Positions 38,052 to 46,884 of a stretch of DNA of 64,000 bases are shown here, piece by piece. A program made the position numbers and the translations under genes. The stretch covers positions 47,434-111,433 of the forward strand of contig NZ_WBMR01000006.1 in NCBI RefSeq assembly GCF_008923365.1, given 5' to 3'. Under the pieces are notes generated by a model. The model saw only the letters and a program-made list of their open reading frames with translations, was not told the DNA's origin and did not search any database. Source of the stretch: Actinomadura montaniterrae. Its GTDB lineage: Bacteria; Actinomycetota; Actinomycetes; Streptosporangiales; Streptosporangiaceae. How positions within the stretch are numbered: the stretch's first letter is position 1; every line of letters starts with the position of its first letter.

Positions 38052-39410
38052 GTGCGTCCGCGTCTCGCGCCGTCCTCGATCCGGGCGCGCTTCACCCTGG
38101 CCATGACGGGCGTCTCGCTGCTGGTCTTCGCGGTCATCGGCGTCGGCGTGGACACCGCCGTCCACACCCGCATCGAGCGGGACGCCTTCCGGGACACCCA
38201 GCGGGCCGCCACCGAGTGGATCGGCTCGATGCGCTCGCCGACCCCGCCGCAGCCGATCACCAGCGCGCGCGTCCCCTACCTGCAGCTCGTCGACGCCAAC
38301 GGCAGCGTGGTGTCGGCCAGCCGGGCGGCGAGCGGGCTGCCCGCGCTGAGCACGCTGCGGCCGCCCGACGACGACCGGATCCAGAGCGTCGTCCAGTGCG
38401 CGAACGGGCGGTGCCTGATGCTCACCGCCAGCCGGGTCTCCCCGCAGGAGGCGGCCCAGCTGTGGGGCGGGCAGACCCACATCGTGTACGCGGCGATGCC
38501 GCGGCCCGTGCTGCTCGCCACCCACCGGCTGGAAGCCCTCGTCGCCGTCTGCGTGCTGGTGGCCGCCCTGCTCACGGCCTGGGTCACCTGGTCGCTGGTC
38601 GGCCGCACGCTGCGTCCCGTCGAGGCGATGCGGGCGCAGATCGCCGAGATCGCCATCAGCGACCTCAGCCTGCGCGTGCCGCAGCCGTCCGGCGACGACG
38701 AGATCGCCCGGCTGGCGCGCACCGCCAACCAGACCCTCGCCCGGCTCCAGGACGCGATGGAGCGCCAGCGCCGGTTCGGCTCGATGGTCTCCCACGAGCT
38801 GCGCCGCCCGCTCACGGGCCTGCGGACGCAGCTGGAGGAGGTGCTGCTGTTCCCCGAGGCCGACGCGCGCCGCGGCGTCCGGGACGCGCTCGCCACCGCC
38901 GAGCGGCTCCAGGCGATCATCGAGGAGATGCTGATGCTCGCCCGGATCAGCACCGGGCCCCGGGCGGTGGAGCCGGTCGGGCTGGCCGCCCTCGCGCGCG
39001 AGGAGGCCGCCAGGCGCGGCGGCGGGCCGCCCGTGCAGGTCAGCGCGGACGAGGAGCTCACCGTCACCGGCAACCGGGTGCAGCTCGCCGGGGTGCTGGC
39101 CAACCTGCTGGTCAACGCCCAGCGCCACACCCGCACCGGCGTGCGGGTCACGGTGCGGCGCGCGGACGGCGACGCGACGGTCGCCGTCCAGGACGACGGC
39201 GACGGGATCGCGCCGGGCGACCGGGAACGGATCTTCGAGCCCTTCACCCGGCTGACCGAGGGCCGCCGCCGCGAGCCCGGCGGCAGCGGCCTCGGCCTCG
39301 CGATCTGCCGCGCCGTCGCCGAGACCCACAACGGCACCCTGTACGTCGAGGACTCCCCGCGCGGGGCGCGGTTCGTCCTGCGCCTCCCGCTGGCGGCGCC
39401 GCACGGCTGA
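38052..39410 (+). CDS. orphan sensor histidine kinase (HAMP-HisKA-HATPase)
   Basis: A 452-residue kinase from the GTG at 38052. First membrane helix LAMTGVSLLVFAVIGVGVDTAV, an extracellular sensor of about 120 residues, a second helix LEALVAVCVLVAALLTAWVTW, HAMP, then the H-box RRFGSMVSHELRRPLTGL and HATPase motifs NLLVNAQRHT, VQDDGDGIAPGDRERIFEPF and GSGLGLAICRAVAE. The usual SHELRTPL is SHELRRPL here, which leaves the phosphoacceptor His intact. No response regulator gene is next to it, so it is an orphan in this window. The sensor domain contains CANGRC, a possible disulfide. Confidence 0.92.
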   Translation: MRPRLAPSSIRARFTLAMTGVSLLVFAVIGVGVDTAVHTRIERDAFRDTQRAATEWIGSMRSPTPPQPITSARVPYLQLVDANGSVVSASRAASGLPALSTLRPPDDDRIQSVVQCANGRCLMLTASRVSPQEAAQLWGGQTHIVYAAMPRPVLLATHRLEALVAVCVLVAALLTAWVTWSLVGRTLRPVEAMRAQIAEIAISDLSLRVPQPSGDDEIARLARTANQTLARLQDAMERQRRFGSMVSHELRRPLTGLRTQLEEVLLFPEADARRGVRDALATAERLQAIIEEMLMLARISTGPRAVEPVGLAALAREEAARRGGGPPVQVSADEELTVTGNRVQLAGVLANLLVNAQRHTRTGVRVTVRRADGDATVAVQDDGDGIAPGDRERIFEPFTRLTEGRRREPGGSGLGLAICRAVAETHNGTLYVEDSPRGARFVLRLPLAAPHG

Positions 39411-39440
39411 CCGCGGCGGGCGGGCGGCGCCCGGCGGGCG

Positions 39441-39794
39441 TCATCGGCAGTGGAAGCCGAAGAGCTCGCGGACGTACGCGCCGGACGGGTCGTTGGGCAG
39501 GTCGGGGTCCGGCCTGCAGGTGACCGTCACGGGCTTCGCCTTCTCCGGGACGAAGCCGTGGATGGTGAAGGTGCCGTGGATGTCGCCGGAGGCGCGGGCG
39601 CCGGCCTTCTCGGGCCGGCAGCCGCGCACCCCGCGCGCGAGCCCGCTGGTGGACAGGACCAGCTTCGAGCAGCTGAAGTCGGCGGCGGGCCGGCCCGGCC
39701 GCTCGGCGGCGGACGCGGCGGTCGCGGCGGTGACCGGCCCGGCCGCCACGGCGGCCAGCGAGGCGGCCGTGAGGATGCGCAGGCAGGAGAGCAT
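39441..39794 (-). CDS. small secreted protein of unknown function, four cysteines
   Basis: A 117-residue protein with a signal peptide (LRILTAASLAAVAAGPVTAATAASAA) and a mature part of about 90 residues containing four Cys (FSCSKL, VRGCRP, VTCRPD, FHCR) that could form two disulfides. No family recognised. A subtilisin-inhibitor-like or other small secreted disulfide protein fold is possible but unsupported. The ATG has AAGGA 8 bp upstream. It is convergent with the histidine kinase (30 bp) and divergent from the SpoIIE phosphatase gene. Confidence 0.75.
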   Translation of the reverse strand: MLSCLRILTAASLAAVAAGPVTAATAASAAERPGRPAADFSCSKLVLSTSGLARGVRGCRPEKAGARASGDIHGTFTIHGFVPEKAKPVTVTCRPDPDLPNDPSGAYVRELFGFHCR

Positions 39795-40019
39795 GGAAGA
39801 CGTCCTTACTGCCGGGGCCGGCGGGTCCGGGCCGCGCCGGCCTGACCTTGAGACTTCTCGTTCATGCCGTCAGCCGGGCGCCCTACCCCGCTTCCGGCGG
39901 CTCTCACCCTTTTCGGCGGGAACTTAAGAACTATGTGAAACGCCCTTATCGGACGGCGGTCCGGCGGGTTGGGGCTCGCGGTGCGGGGAATGTCGGCGCA
40001 GGTGGGGGAGGGAGAGCCG

Positions 40020-41261
40020 GTGAGCGTGGCGGCGGGGGTCGACCACGCGGCGCTGTTCGCCGCGATGCCCAGCCCGTCGCTGGTGACGGGCCCCGACCTG
40101 GTGATCGCGGACGTCAACCGGGCCTTCGAGGACGCCACCGGCCGGACCCGCGAGGACCTCGTCGGACTCCACGTGTTCGAGGCGTTCCCCGACGCGGCGG
40201 ACGCCGAGGGGACGCGGAACCTGGAGGCCTCGCTGAACCGGGCGCTGGCCACGGGCGAGCCCGACACGATGCCGCTGCAGAGGCACCGCATCCAGGGACC
40301 AGGGGGCGCCGAGGAGCGCTGGTGGGCGCTGGTGAACGTCCCGGTGCCCGGCGCGGACGGGCGGATCGCGTGGATCGTCCACCAGGTCGAGGACGTCACC
40401 CCGTACGTGACGTCCGGCCGGGAGGCCGCGCGCGGCGAGCGTCCCGGCGTCTGGAGGGGCGCGCATCTGGAGACGGCGCAGACGCTGGAGGCCAAGCTGT
40501 ACGCGCGGGCGCGCGAGCTGCAGCGGCTGAACGCGGAGCTGCGCCGGGCGCACGCGCGCGAGCGGCAGGTCGCGCTGACGCTGCAGAGGGCCATGCTGAC
40601 GACGCCCGACCTGGACGTGCGCGGCGAGGTGGCGGTCCGGTACCTGCCCGCCACCCGGGGGCTGAGCGTCGGCGGCGACTGGTACGACGTCGTGGACCTG
40701 CCGCCCGACCGGTTCGCGCTGGCGGTCGGCGACGTGGTCGGGCACGGGCTGGAGGCGGCCGCGGCGATGGGGATGCTCCGCAGCGCGCTGAGCGCGGCGA
40801 TGCGCGCGGTCGAGCGTCCCGCGCCGGCGCTGGAGGTCCTCGGCCTGTACGCGGGGTCGCTGGAGGCGGCGCTGAACACCACGGTCGTCGAGGTGGTCGT
40901 CGACACCCGGAACCGGATGGTGACCTACAGCAGCGCGGGGCATCCGCCGCCGGTGCTCGCGCACGCCGACGGCCGCCACGACCTGCTCGACCTGGCGACG
41001 GATCCGCCGCTCGGCGTGCAGCCGGTGCCGCGCCCGCAGGCCAACGCCTCCTACGAGCCCGGCGACACGCTGGTCCTGTACACCGACGGGCTCATCGAAC
41101 GCCACGACGAGGACATCGACGCGGGTCTCGACCGGCTCACGGGCGCGCTCGCCGACGCCGCCCGGTACGAGGCCGCGGAGCTGGCCGACGTCGTGCTGGC
41201 CCGGCTCGGCGTCGAGGGCGGCGGCCCCGACGACATCGCCCTCGTCATCGCCCGGCTCTGA
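40020..41261 (+). CDS. PAS-domain SpoIIE-type serine phosphatase
   Basis: A 413-residue protein, taking the GTG at 40020 with GGGAGGGAGAG in front; starts at 39990 or 39969 would add 10-17 residues. N-terminal PAS (AALFAAMPSPSLVTGPDLVIADVNRAFEDATG) with DVFEAFPD-type features, a coiled linker (LYARARELQRLNAELRRAHARERQ), then the PP2C domain YLPATRGLSVGGDWYDVVDL, AVGDVVGHGLEAAAAMGMLR, YSSAGHPPPVL, LVLYTDGLIERHDEDID, with metal-ligand Asp residues present. It is the second such phosphatase in the window, shorter and lacking the extra PAS/GAF. Partners (STAS anti-anti-sigma factor, kinase) are not adjacent. Confidence 0.92.
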   Translation: MSVAAGVDHAALFAAMPSPSLVTGPDLVIADVNRAFEDATGRTREDLVGLHVFEAFPDAADAEGTRNLEASLNRALATGEPDTMPLQRHRIQGPGGAEERWWALVNVPVPGADGRIAWIVHQVEDVTPYVTSGREAARGERPGVWRGAHLETAQTLEAKLYARARELQRLNAELRRAHARERQVALTLQRAMLTTPDLDVRGEVAVRYLPATRGLSVGGDWYDVVDLPPDRFALAVGDVVGHGLEAAAAMGMLRSALSAAMRAVERPAPALEVLGLYAGSLEAALNTTVVEVVVDTRNRMVTYSSAGHPPPVLAHADGRHDLLDLATDPPLGVQPVPRPQANASYEPGDTLVLYTDGLIERHDEDIDAGLDRLTGALADAARYEAAELADVVLARLGVEGGGPDDIALVIARL

Positions 41262-41284
41262 CCCTCGCGCCGGAGGCGGCGGGA

Positions 41285-41716
41285 TCAGAGCTGGACGCGG
41301 CCGGTGAGCCAGGCCTTGACGAAGTGCTCCAGGGACGGTGCGACGCAGCGCCGGTTGTCGGTCCGGTGGTCCCAGACGAAGATGTCGGGCCGGCCCTCGG
41401 GGACGAGGGCGTAGGCGAACAGGTTGCCGTCGCCCGGCGCGTCGGAGAAGAACAGCAGCTGGTCGAAGGCCATGTAGAGCCGCTTCAGGGCGGGGTAGGT
41501 GCGCATCTCCAGGTTGCCCTGCAGTACCTGGTCGGCGGAGAAGACCAGGTTGTAGCCGTTGGCGTCGACCACGCCGTCGGTCTCGCCGAGCAGCCCGGCC
41601 AGGTCGTCGGGGAGCAGGTGCCCCAGGCTCTCCTCGACGCGCTGCAGCTCCCGCTCCGTGGCGGGCGGGGCGAAGCGGGCCTCGCGGGTGTGTTCGTCGA
41701 TCAGCTCACGCCACAT
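41285..41716 (-). CDS. SMI1/KNR4 (SUKH-1) family protein
   Basis: A 143-residue protein from the ATG at 41716 (MWRELIDEHTREARFAPPAT). The family signature is visible in ATERELQRVEESLGHLLPDDLAGLLGETDGV, the YNLVFSADQV strand and FFSDAPGDGNLFAYAL, with the late IFVWDHRTDNRRCVAPSLEHFVKAWL. SUKH proteins often act as immunity proteins against polymorphic toxins, but many are housekeeping-type singletons. No toxin gene is nearby and the gene stands alone, convergent with the phosphatase, so an immunity role is not supported here. Confidence 0.85.
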   Translation of the reverse strand: MWRELIDEHTREARFAPPATERELQRVEESLGHLLPDDLAGLLGETDGVVDANGYNLVFSADQVLQGNLEMRTYPALKRLYMAFDQLLFFSDAPGDGNLFAYALVPEGRPDIFVWDHRTDNRRCVAPSLEHFVKAWLTGRVQL

Positions 41717-41771
41717 TCGCGAATCATGACGAAAGGGAACCCGCGCCGTCCAGCCGACGGGCCCGGGGCCC

Positions 41772-41800
41772 TTGACGCGCCGTCCCGGCAATCATACATT
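41772..41800 (+). promoter_or_regulatory. promoter of the FAD-oxidoreductase cassette
   Basis: TTGACG (41772-41777), exactly 17 bp, then TACATT (41795-41800). Transcription would begin near 41806, inside the inverted repeat at 41797-41821. Confidence 0.6.
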
Positions 41801-41821
41801 CACTCATCATCTGTATGAATG
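41797..41821. promoter_or_regulatory. operator-like inverted repeat over the -10/start region
   Basis: CATTCACTCA and TGTATGAATG are mirror arms (8 of 10 pairs) around TCATC, overlapping the -10 element and the expected transcription start. A repressor here would block the cassette. The TetR gene at its end (44504) is the candidate. Confidence 0.6.
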
Positions 41822-41834
41822 GAGGGCGATGCGG

Positions 41835-43352
41835 ATGGGACGCGGAACGGCCGTGGTGCTCGGCGGGAGCGTGGCGGGGCTGTGCGCCGCGGGCGTGCTC
41901 GCCCGCCACTTCGACGAGGTGATCGTGCTGGAGCGGGACGAGCTGCCGCCGGACGCGGAGCACCGGCGGGGCGTGCCGCAGAGCAAGCACCCGCACTTCC
42001 TCCTCAACTCCGGCCGCCGCGCGATCGGCGCGATCTTCCCCGGCTTCGAGGAGGCGCTGATCGCCGCGGGCGGGATGCACCTGATGCCGTCCATGGACGC
42101 GGCGTACTGCGAGAACGACGGCTGGGCGCCGCGCAAGACCGGGTCGATGACGATGGTGTACAGCTCCCGGGTGCTCATCGAGCGGGTGCTGCGCGACAAG
42201 GTCCGCGAGCTGCCCGCGATCGAGTTCCGTGAGGGCGCGACCGTCACCGGGCTCCGGTCCACCGGGGGCGGCACCGCGCGCGGGCGCGTCGAGGGCGTGG
42301 AGTACCGCACCGCCGGCGGCGACGACGTCCACCTGGCCGCGGACCTGGTCGTCGACGCGCTGGGCCGCGGCTCGTCCGTCGCCGACTGGCTGAGCGCGGC
42401 CGGCTGGTCCGCGCCGCCGGAGCGGACCCTCGACGCCAAGGTCACCTACACCTCGCGGTGGTACGACCTGCCGCCCGCCGACCGGCGCCCGGAGACGTGG
42501 TGGTGGAAGCACCTCGTCGTCACCCCGACGCAGGACACCGGCGACCACCCCGCCGAGCACGAGTTCCTCAGCAACTTCTTCCCGATCGAGGGCGACCGCG
42601 CCATCGTGTGCATGGGGTCGTGGGGGATCGAGATGCCCCGCAAGGCCGAGGCGTTCGAGGCCGCCGCGGACCGGGTGCGGGCCACGCTCTTCGGCCGCGC
42701 GACCCGCGCGTGCACCCCGACCTCCGAGGTCCACCTGACCCGCTCCACCGGCAACAAGTGGCGGCGCTTCGACCTGCTGGACGTGCCGCCCGCGGGGCTG
42801 GTGTGCGTCGGCGACTCGATCTGCGCGTTCAACCCGTTCTACGCGCAGGGGATGAGCTCGGCGGCCCGGTCCGCGCTCATCCTCGGCGAGATGCTGCGCG
42901 CCCGCGACGCCCTGGACCTCGCCTTCTTCCGCGCGTTCCTCGCCCGGCAGAAGGAGTCCCTCGACGTGCCGTGGATGCTCGCGATGGCCCGCGACCAGGC
43001 GTACGACTTCGCGACCGGGACGGAGGTCGCCCCGCGCTGGCGGCGCCGGCTGGCCGCGCGCTTCAGCTGGCCGGTCTTCAACGCGATCAACGCCGCGAGC
43101 CGCGAGGACGGCTACGTCGAGCGGACGTTCGCCGAGGTGTTCAACCTCGACCGGTCGCTCCGCGACATGGCCCGGGACCCGCGGTTCTGGTTCGGCATCG
43201 CGCGGTACAAGCTGCGGCAGTGGCTCGGCCGGACGGTCGTGCCCGGCGGGTTCGACGACCGGCAGGACCCGCCCGGAACCGACTTCACCGGGTACACCGG
43301 CGCCGCGCCGTCCGGGGCGGCCCGCCGCGGCGACGACCTCGTCGGCGCCTGA
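41835..43352 (+). CDS. FAD-dependent oxidoreductase / monooxygenase (epoxidase-like)
   Basis: A 505-residue flavoprotein. The GGAGGG site fits the ATG at 41835 better than the ATG at 41829. The FAD dinucleotide motif is TAVVLGGSVAGLCAAGVLARHFDEVIVLERDELP. The phrase RRGVPQSKHPHFLLNSGRRAIGAIFPGFEEAL is characteristic of a group of actinobacterial FAD oxidoreductases related to polyether epoxidases. The second FAD motif is GLVCVGDSICAFNPFYAQGMSSAA. Substrates of the group are polyenes or isoprenoids where known. It heads a three-gene unit with a membrane protein (16 bp gap) and a TetR regulator (4 bp gap), led by a well-formed promoter and operator. Confidence 0.9.
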   Translation: MGRGTAVVLGGSVAGLCAAGVLARHFDEVIVLERDELPPDAEHRRGVPQSKHPHFLLNSGRRAIGAIFPGFEEALIAAGGMHLMPSMDAAYCENDGWAPRKTGSMTMVYSSRVLIERVLRDKVRELPAIEFREGATVTGLRSTGGGTARGRVEGVEYRTAGGDDVHLAADLVVDALGRGSSVADWLSAAGWSAPPERTLDAKVTYTSRWYDLPPADRRPETWWWKHLVVTPTQDTGDHPAEHEFLSNFFPIEGDRAIVCMGSWGIEMPRKAEAFEAAADRVRATLFGRATRACTPTSEVHLTRSTGNKWRRFDLLDVPPAGLVCVGDSICAFNPFYAQGMSSAARSALILGEMLRARDALDLAFFRAFLARQKESLDVPWMLAMARDQAYDFATGTEVAPRWRRRLAARFSWPVFNAINAASREDGYVERTFAEVFNLDRSLRDMARDPRFWFGIARYKLRQWLGRTVVPGGFDDRQDPPGTDFTGYTGAAPSGAARRGDDLVGA

Positions 43353-43368
43353 CGAGCGGAGGAGCGAG

Positions 43369-44499
43369 ATGGGCTACACCTGCGACCCGGTGGCCGAGCG
43401 CGTCGCGAAGAAGCTCGGCTTCTCCTGCCACCACACCGATCCCCTGGTGACGTTCCGCAACCCGTTCGACCTGGCGAACGGCACCATGCCCGTGCTGGAA
43501 CTGCTCGTCGTCGGCGGGGCGGTGTTCGCGCTCGTCCACGCGTGGCGGCGGTGGCGGCGCGACGGCGACCCGGTCAACATCTCGCTGTGGTTCGCGTCGG
43601 TCCTCTACCTGGCGGTGATCGAGCCGCCGCTGTACTTCCCGGGCTGGTTCGGCCTGGAGAAGCAGGTCGGGTTCATCTTCTCGCACAACGTGTTCACGGT
43701 GCAGTTCATGTACGACCGGCTGCCGCTCTACATCGTCGCGTTCTACCCCGCGATCTCGCAGCTCGCCTACGAACTGGTCCGGTCGCTGGGCGTGTTCGCC
43801 CGGCGCGGCCCGCTGGCCGGCGCGGTCGCGGTCGCGTTCGCCTGCCAGGTCTTCTACGAGATCTTCGACCAGCTCGGCCCGCAGCTGAAGTGGTGGGCGT
43901 GGAACCCGGCGAACACGATGATCAACCGGCCGGCGCTCGCGTCGGTGCCGATGAACAGCATGCTGCTGTTCGCCTCGGTCTCGTTCGGTGCGATGACCTA
44001 CCTCGTCGTCCGCCTGGTCGGCGCCCGGCCGGGCCGCGGCGCGCTCGGCGGCGGGAACGTCGCGTGGCGCACCGTCGTCGCCGGCGCCGTGACGCCGCTC
44101 GCGATGATCGTCGTGAGCGCGCCCAGCGGCGCGTTCCGCGGCGACGACCAGGTCGGCGTCCAGCGGACCATCCTCTCGGTCGAGCTGGCCGTGGTCTGGA
44201 TCGCCGGGCTCTACCTGCTCGCGGACGCCTACCGGGCGGCCCGCGCGGGCGGCGCCCCGCGGGTCGCGTCGCCGGTGTTCGCGCGGGTCTACCCGGCGGT
44301 GTACCTGGCCGTCCTCGTCGTGCTGTGGCTGGTCGCGCTGCCCGCGTACTTCGGTGCGACGGGCGGCGTCACCGAGCAGGGCACACCGATCGGGAGCCTC
44401 TGGTACTCCACGCTGTGCGCCGCCGCCGCAGCGGGCTTCATCGTGGCCGTACTGCGGGTCAAGGCGCCGGAACCGGCCGTGGAGCCTGTGCGATCCTAG
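43369..44499 (+). CDS. multi-pass membrane protein, unknown (possibly AveC-like spirocyclase family)
   Basis: A 376-residue integral membrane protein with about eight to nine hydrophobic segments. The N-terminal soluble part contains CHHTDPLVTFRNPFD. Further conserved-looking polar spots inside the membrane region are YLAVIEPPLYFPGWF, SHNVFTVQFMYDRLPLY, YEIFDQLGPQLKWWAWNPA and VPMNSML. Many buried polar and aromatic residues suggest a membrane enzyme rather than a transporter. I associate this layout loosely with the spirocyclase AveC family found beside FAD oxidoreductases in actinomycetes, but I cannot confirm that here. GGAGGAG lies 6 bp before the ATG. Confidence 0.75.
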   Translation: MGYTCDPVAERVAKKLGFSCHHTDPLVTFRNPFDLANGTMPVLELLVVGGAVFALVHAWRRWRRDGDPVNISLWFASVLYLAVIEPPLYFPGWFGLEKQVGFIFSHNVFTVQFMYDRLPLYIVAFYPAISQLAYELVRSLGVFARRGPLAGAVAVAFACQVFYEIFDQLGPQLKWWAWNPANTMINRPALASVPMNSMLLFASVSFGAMTYLVVRLVGARPGRGALGGGNVAWRTVVAGAVTPLAMIVVSAPSGAFRGDDQVGVQRTILSVELAVVWIAGLYLLADAYRAARAGGAPRVASPVFARVYPAVYLAVLVVLWLVALPAYFGATGGVTEQGTPIGSLWYSTLCAAAAAGFIVAVLRVKAPEPAVEPVRS

Positions 44500-44503
44500 G
44501 GCC

Positions 44504-45127
44504 ATGGCGCACCACGGCTGGGGAGGCCGGCCCCCCGCATCGGATGCCGAGGCCCGGCAGCGCATCGTCGACGCGACCGCCCGCTGCATCGACCGGCACG
44601 GCGTCGCGAAGACGACCCTCTCCGACGTCGCGACCGAGCTCGGCGTCACGCGCCAGACCGTCTACCGCCACTTCGCCCGGATCAGCGACATCGTCGGCGA
44701 GGTCGCCGCGCAGGGCGCCGCGTCGTTCGTGGACCGGATGGTCGCCCACCTGCGGGGCAGCGGCGTCCGCGAGCCGGCCGAGGCCGTCGTCGAGGGCATG
44801 ATGTTCTGCGTCCGGACGATCCCGACCGAGCCGCGGCTGAGCCTGCTGCTGCAGCTGAAGGACTCCAGCGCCTTCGGCCGCGGCGCCACCACCGCGGACG
44901 CCATCGCCTACGGCGCCCTGATGCTGCGCCGCTTCCCCGTCGACTGGGACGCCGCCGGGGTCGGCGAGGACGACCTCACCGGCCTCGCCGAGATCATCAT
45001 GCGGCTGCTGACGTCGCTGCTGCAGAACCCGAGCGAGCCGCCCCGCGACGACGAACGGCTCCGCTCCCTGCTGGAGCGCTGGCTGGCCCCCGCGCTGCGG
45101 CAGCCGACCCTGCACCGCGTCCCCTGA
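44504..45127 (+). CDS. TetR family transcriptional regulator
   Basis: A 207-residue regulator from the ATG at 44504. The DNA-binding domain reads IVDATARCIDRHGVAKTTLSDVATELGVTRQTVYRHFARISDIVGEV. The C-terminal domain is of ordinary length. Being the last gene of the cassette and only 4 bp after the membrane protein gene, it is probably autoregulated through the repeat at 41797-41821. It is convergent with the CocE-type hydrolase gene (6 bp). Confidence 0.9.
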   Translation: MAHHGWGGRPPASDAEARQRIVDATARCIDRHGVAKTTLSDVATELGVTRQTVYRHFARISDIVGEVAAQGAASFVDRMVAHLRGSGVREPAEAVVEGMMFCVRTIPTEPRLSLLLQLKDSSAFGRGATTADAIAYGALMLRRFPVDWDAAGVGEDDLTGLAEIIMRLLTSLLQNPSEPPRDDERLRSLLERWLAPALRQPTLHRVP

Positions 45128-45133
45128 CCCCGG

Positions 45134-46864
45134 CTACTCCGCCGCCGCGCGCGTCGTGAACGGCAGCACCAGCCGGGACGGATGGGCGGCGTCGCGGTAG
45201 ATCTTGTGCGTGACGGGGCGGCCCACCGGCAGGTGGAACGCGTCCGGCGGCAGCAGCGCGTTGTGCTCGTCGGCGAGCGGCTCGTCGTTGGACAGCTCCA
45301 CGACCAGCCTGTGGCCGGGCAGGAACGTCGCCGCGAACGGGTAGACGCGCAGCACGTACTCCTCGATCCTCCCCGGTTCGACCGGCACCGCGCGGGTGTG
45401 CGGGTGGTAGGGGTTCCCCTCGGTGGTGCGCTCCTCGTCGAGCTCGCGGTGCGAGGCCTTGAGGTAGGCGGTCGTGATGAGCTGCCGCTTGCCGTCCGGG
45501 GCCTCGTCCCACATGCGGAGGATGAAGTTCGTGTCGGGCTGGTCGATCTCCGCGAACAGGTGCGCGGCGCCCTGGCCGATCATCTCCGCCGGCGCGTCGA
45601 ACGGGGCGGTGCTCCAGCTGAGGATCTCCACCTTGTCGGTCACCGTCAGCGGCGCCTGGTAGAAGCCGTCGGGCGCGGCGTGCTCGGCGCCCATCAGCTC
45701 GGGCTCGAACGAGAGCCTGCGGCGCGGACGCAGGTAGAGCGCCCTGTACTCGACGTCCTTCGGCGGCCACTGCGCGCCGGTGACGGTCTCGCGGGAGCCC
45801 TCGACGTGGACGGTCACGGTGGGCTCGTCCATGATCCCGTTGTCGACGCCCTTGATCCAGTACTCGTACCAGCGGAACATCTTGTCGTGCTCCTCGATGA
45901 AGGGGCGCGACTGCATCGGCGGGTACGGGCCGATGTCGAGCTTCTTCGGGCCCTTCAGGGCGTTGAAGACCTCGATGGTGCCGTCCATCGTCCAGCCGCG
46001 GCCCTGGTCGATCTGGAGCCAGACCGGGACGTCGATGTTCGGCGCGAGGGTGACGGGGTTGCGCTCCTCGTACCACTCGCCGTCGACCTCGTTCATCACG
46101 ATGTCGAACCAGGCCTCGTGGTTCTTCGGGTAGTGCAGCACGTGGACGAGGTTGGGCCAGGCGGCGACGTCCGGGTCCTGGAGCCGCGCGGCGACGCGCT
46201 CCCGGATCTCCTCCGGGGAGCAGGTCTCCAGCATCCGGGACCTGACCCGGTCGGTGAACGCCCAGCCGGAGTCGCCGCCGCGGCCCTCGCGGGCGGCGCG
46301 CGGCATGAACCACATGACGCCGCCGTGGTAGGTCGTCTCGTAGAAGTCGTAGTGGCCGCCGCTGACGAAGATCGCCTTCAGGCTCGGCGGGCGCTCGGCC
46401 GCCGCGAGGACCTGCATCGAGCCGAAGTAGGAGATGCCGATCATGCCGACGCTGCCGTCGCACCACGGCTGCGCGGCGACCCACTCGATGAAGTCGTACG
46501 CGTCCTGGCCGAGCGGGACGCCGCCGGCGTTGTAGTTGCCGATGTGCTCGCCCTCGGACGCGCCCGATCCGCGCAGGTCGCCGATGACGTGGACGTAGCC
46601 CTCCTGGACGACACGCGCGATGTCGCCCGCCTCGATGCAGCCGTCCCACATCGGGCTGGGGCGCCGCTGCGGCGGCGTCGTGAGCGCGAGCGCCTGCAGC
46701 TCCTTGCCGTACGGGCTGAGCGCGACGAGCGCGGGGCGCGGCTCGTCGCCGGCGCCCTGGTAGGCGTCGGCCGCCAGGGTGACGCCGTCGCGCATCGGCA
46801 CGCGGAGGTCCTTGCGGACGGTGATCTTCTCCAGGCCCGCCTGGATGATCCGGAAGTCGGCCAT
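45134..46864 (-). CDS. CocE/NonD family acyl hydrolase
   Basis: A 576-residue alpha/beta hydrolase of the X-Pro dipeptidyl-peptidase/cocaine esterase class. Start at the ATG at 46864 after GAGGAGGG; a GTG at 46888 overlapping the upstream stop is the alternative. Features: VPMRDGVTLAADAYQG, oxyanion/lid region LSPYGKELQAL, nucleophile in VGMIGISYFGSMQVLAAA, HYPKNHEAWFDIV, KMFRWYEYWIKGVDNG, and a C-terminal jelly-roll (SWSTAPFDAPAEMIGQGAAHLFAEIDQPDTNFILRMWDEAPDG). Catalytic Asp/His are of the expected order. The family hydrolyses esters and amides of bulky acids. It is the last gene of the six-gene minus-strand operon. Confidence 0.9.
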   Translation of the reverse strand: MADFRIIQAGLEKITVRKDLRVPMRDGVTLAADAYQGAGDEPRPALVALSPYGKELQALALTTPPQRRPSPMWDGCIEAGDIARVVQEGYVHVIGDLRGSGASEGEHIGNYNAGGVPLGQDAYDFIEWVAAQPWCDGSVGMIGISYFGSMQVLAAAERPPSLKAIFVSGGHYDFYETTYHGGVMWFMPRAAREGRGGDSGWAFTDRVRSRMLETCSPEEIRERVAARLQDPDVAAWPNLVHVLHYPKNHEAWFDIVMNEVDGEWYEERNPVTLAPNIDVPVWLQIDQGRGWTMDGTIEVFNALKGPKKLDIGPYPPMQSRPFIEEHDKMFRWYEYWIKGVDNGIMDEPTVTVHVEGSRETVTGAQWPPKDVEYRALYLRPRRRLSFEPELMGAEHAAPDGFYQAPLTVTDKVEILSWSTAPFDAPAEMIGQGAAHLFAEIDQPDTNFILRMWDEAPDGKRQLITTAYLKASHRELDEERTTEGNPYHPHTRAVPVEPGRIEEYVLRVYPFAATFLPGHRLVVELSNDEPLADEHNALLPPDAFHLPVGRPVTHKIYRDAAHPSRLVLPFTTRAAAE

Positions 46865-46884
46865 GGGCGCGAAGCCCTCCTCTG

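Noticed and set aside
41285..41716. SUKH protein as immunity gene of a toxin system
   Set aside because: No polymorphic toxin, WXG100 or secretion gene is nearby; the gene is isolated between unrelated units.
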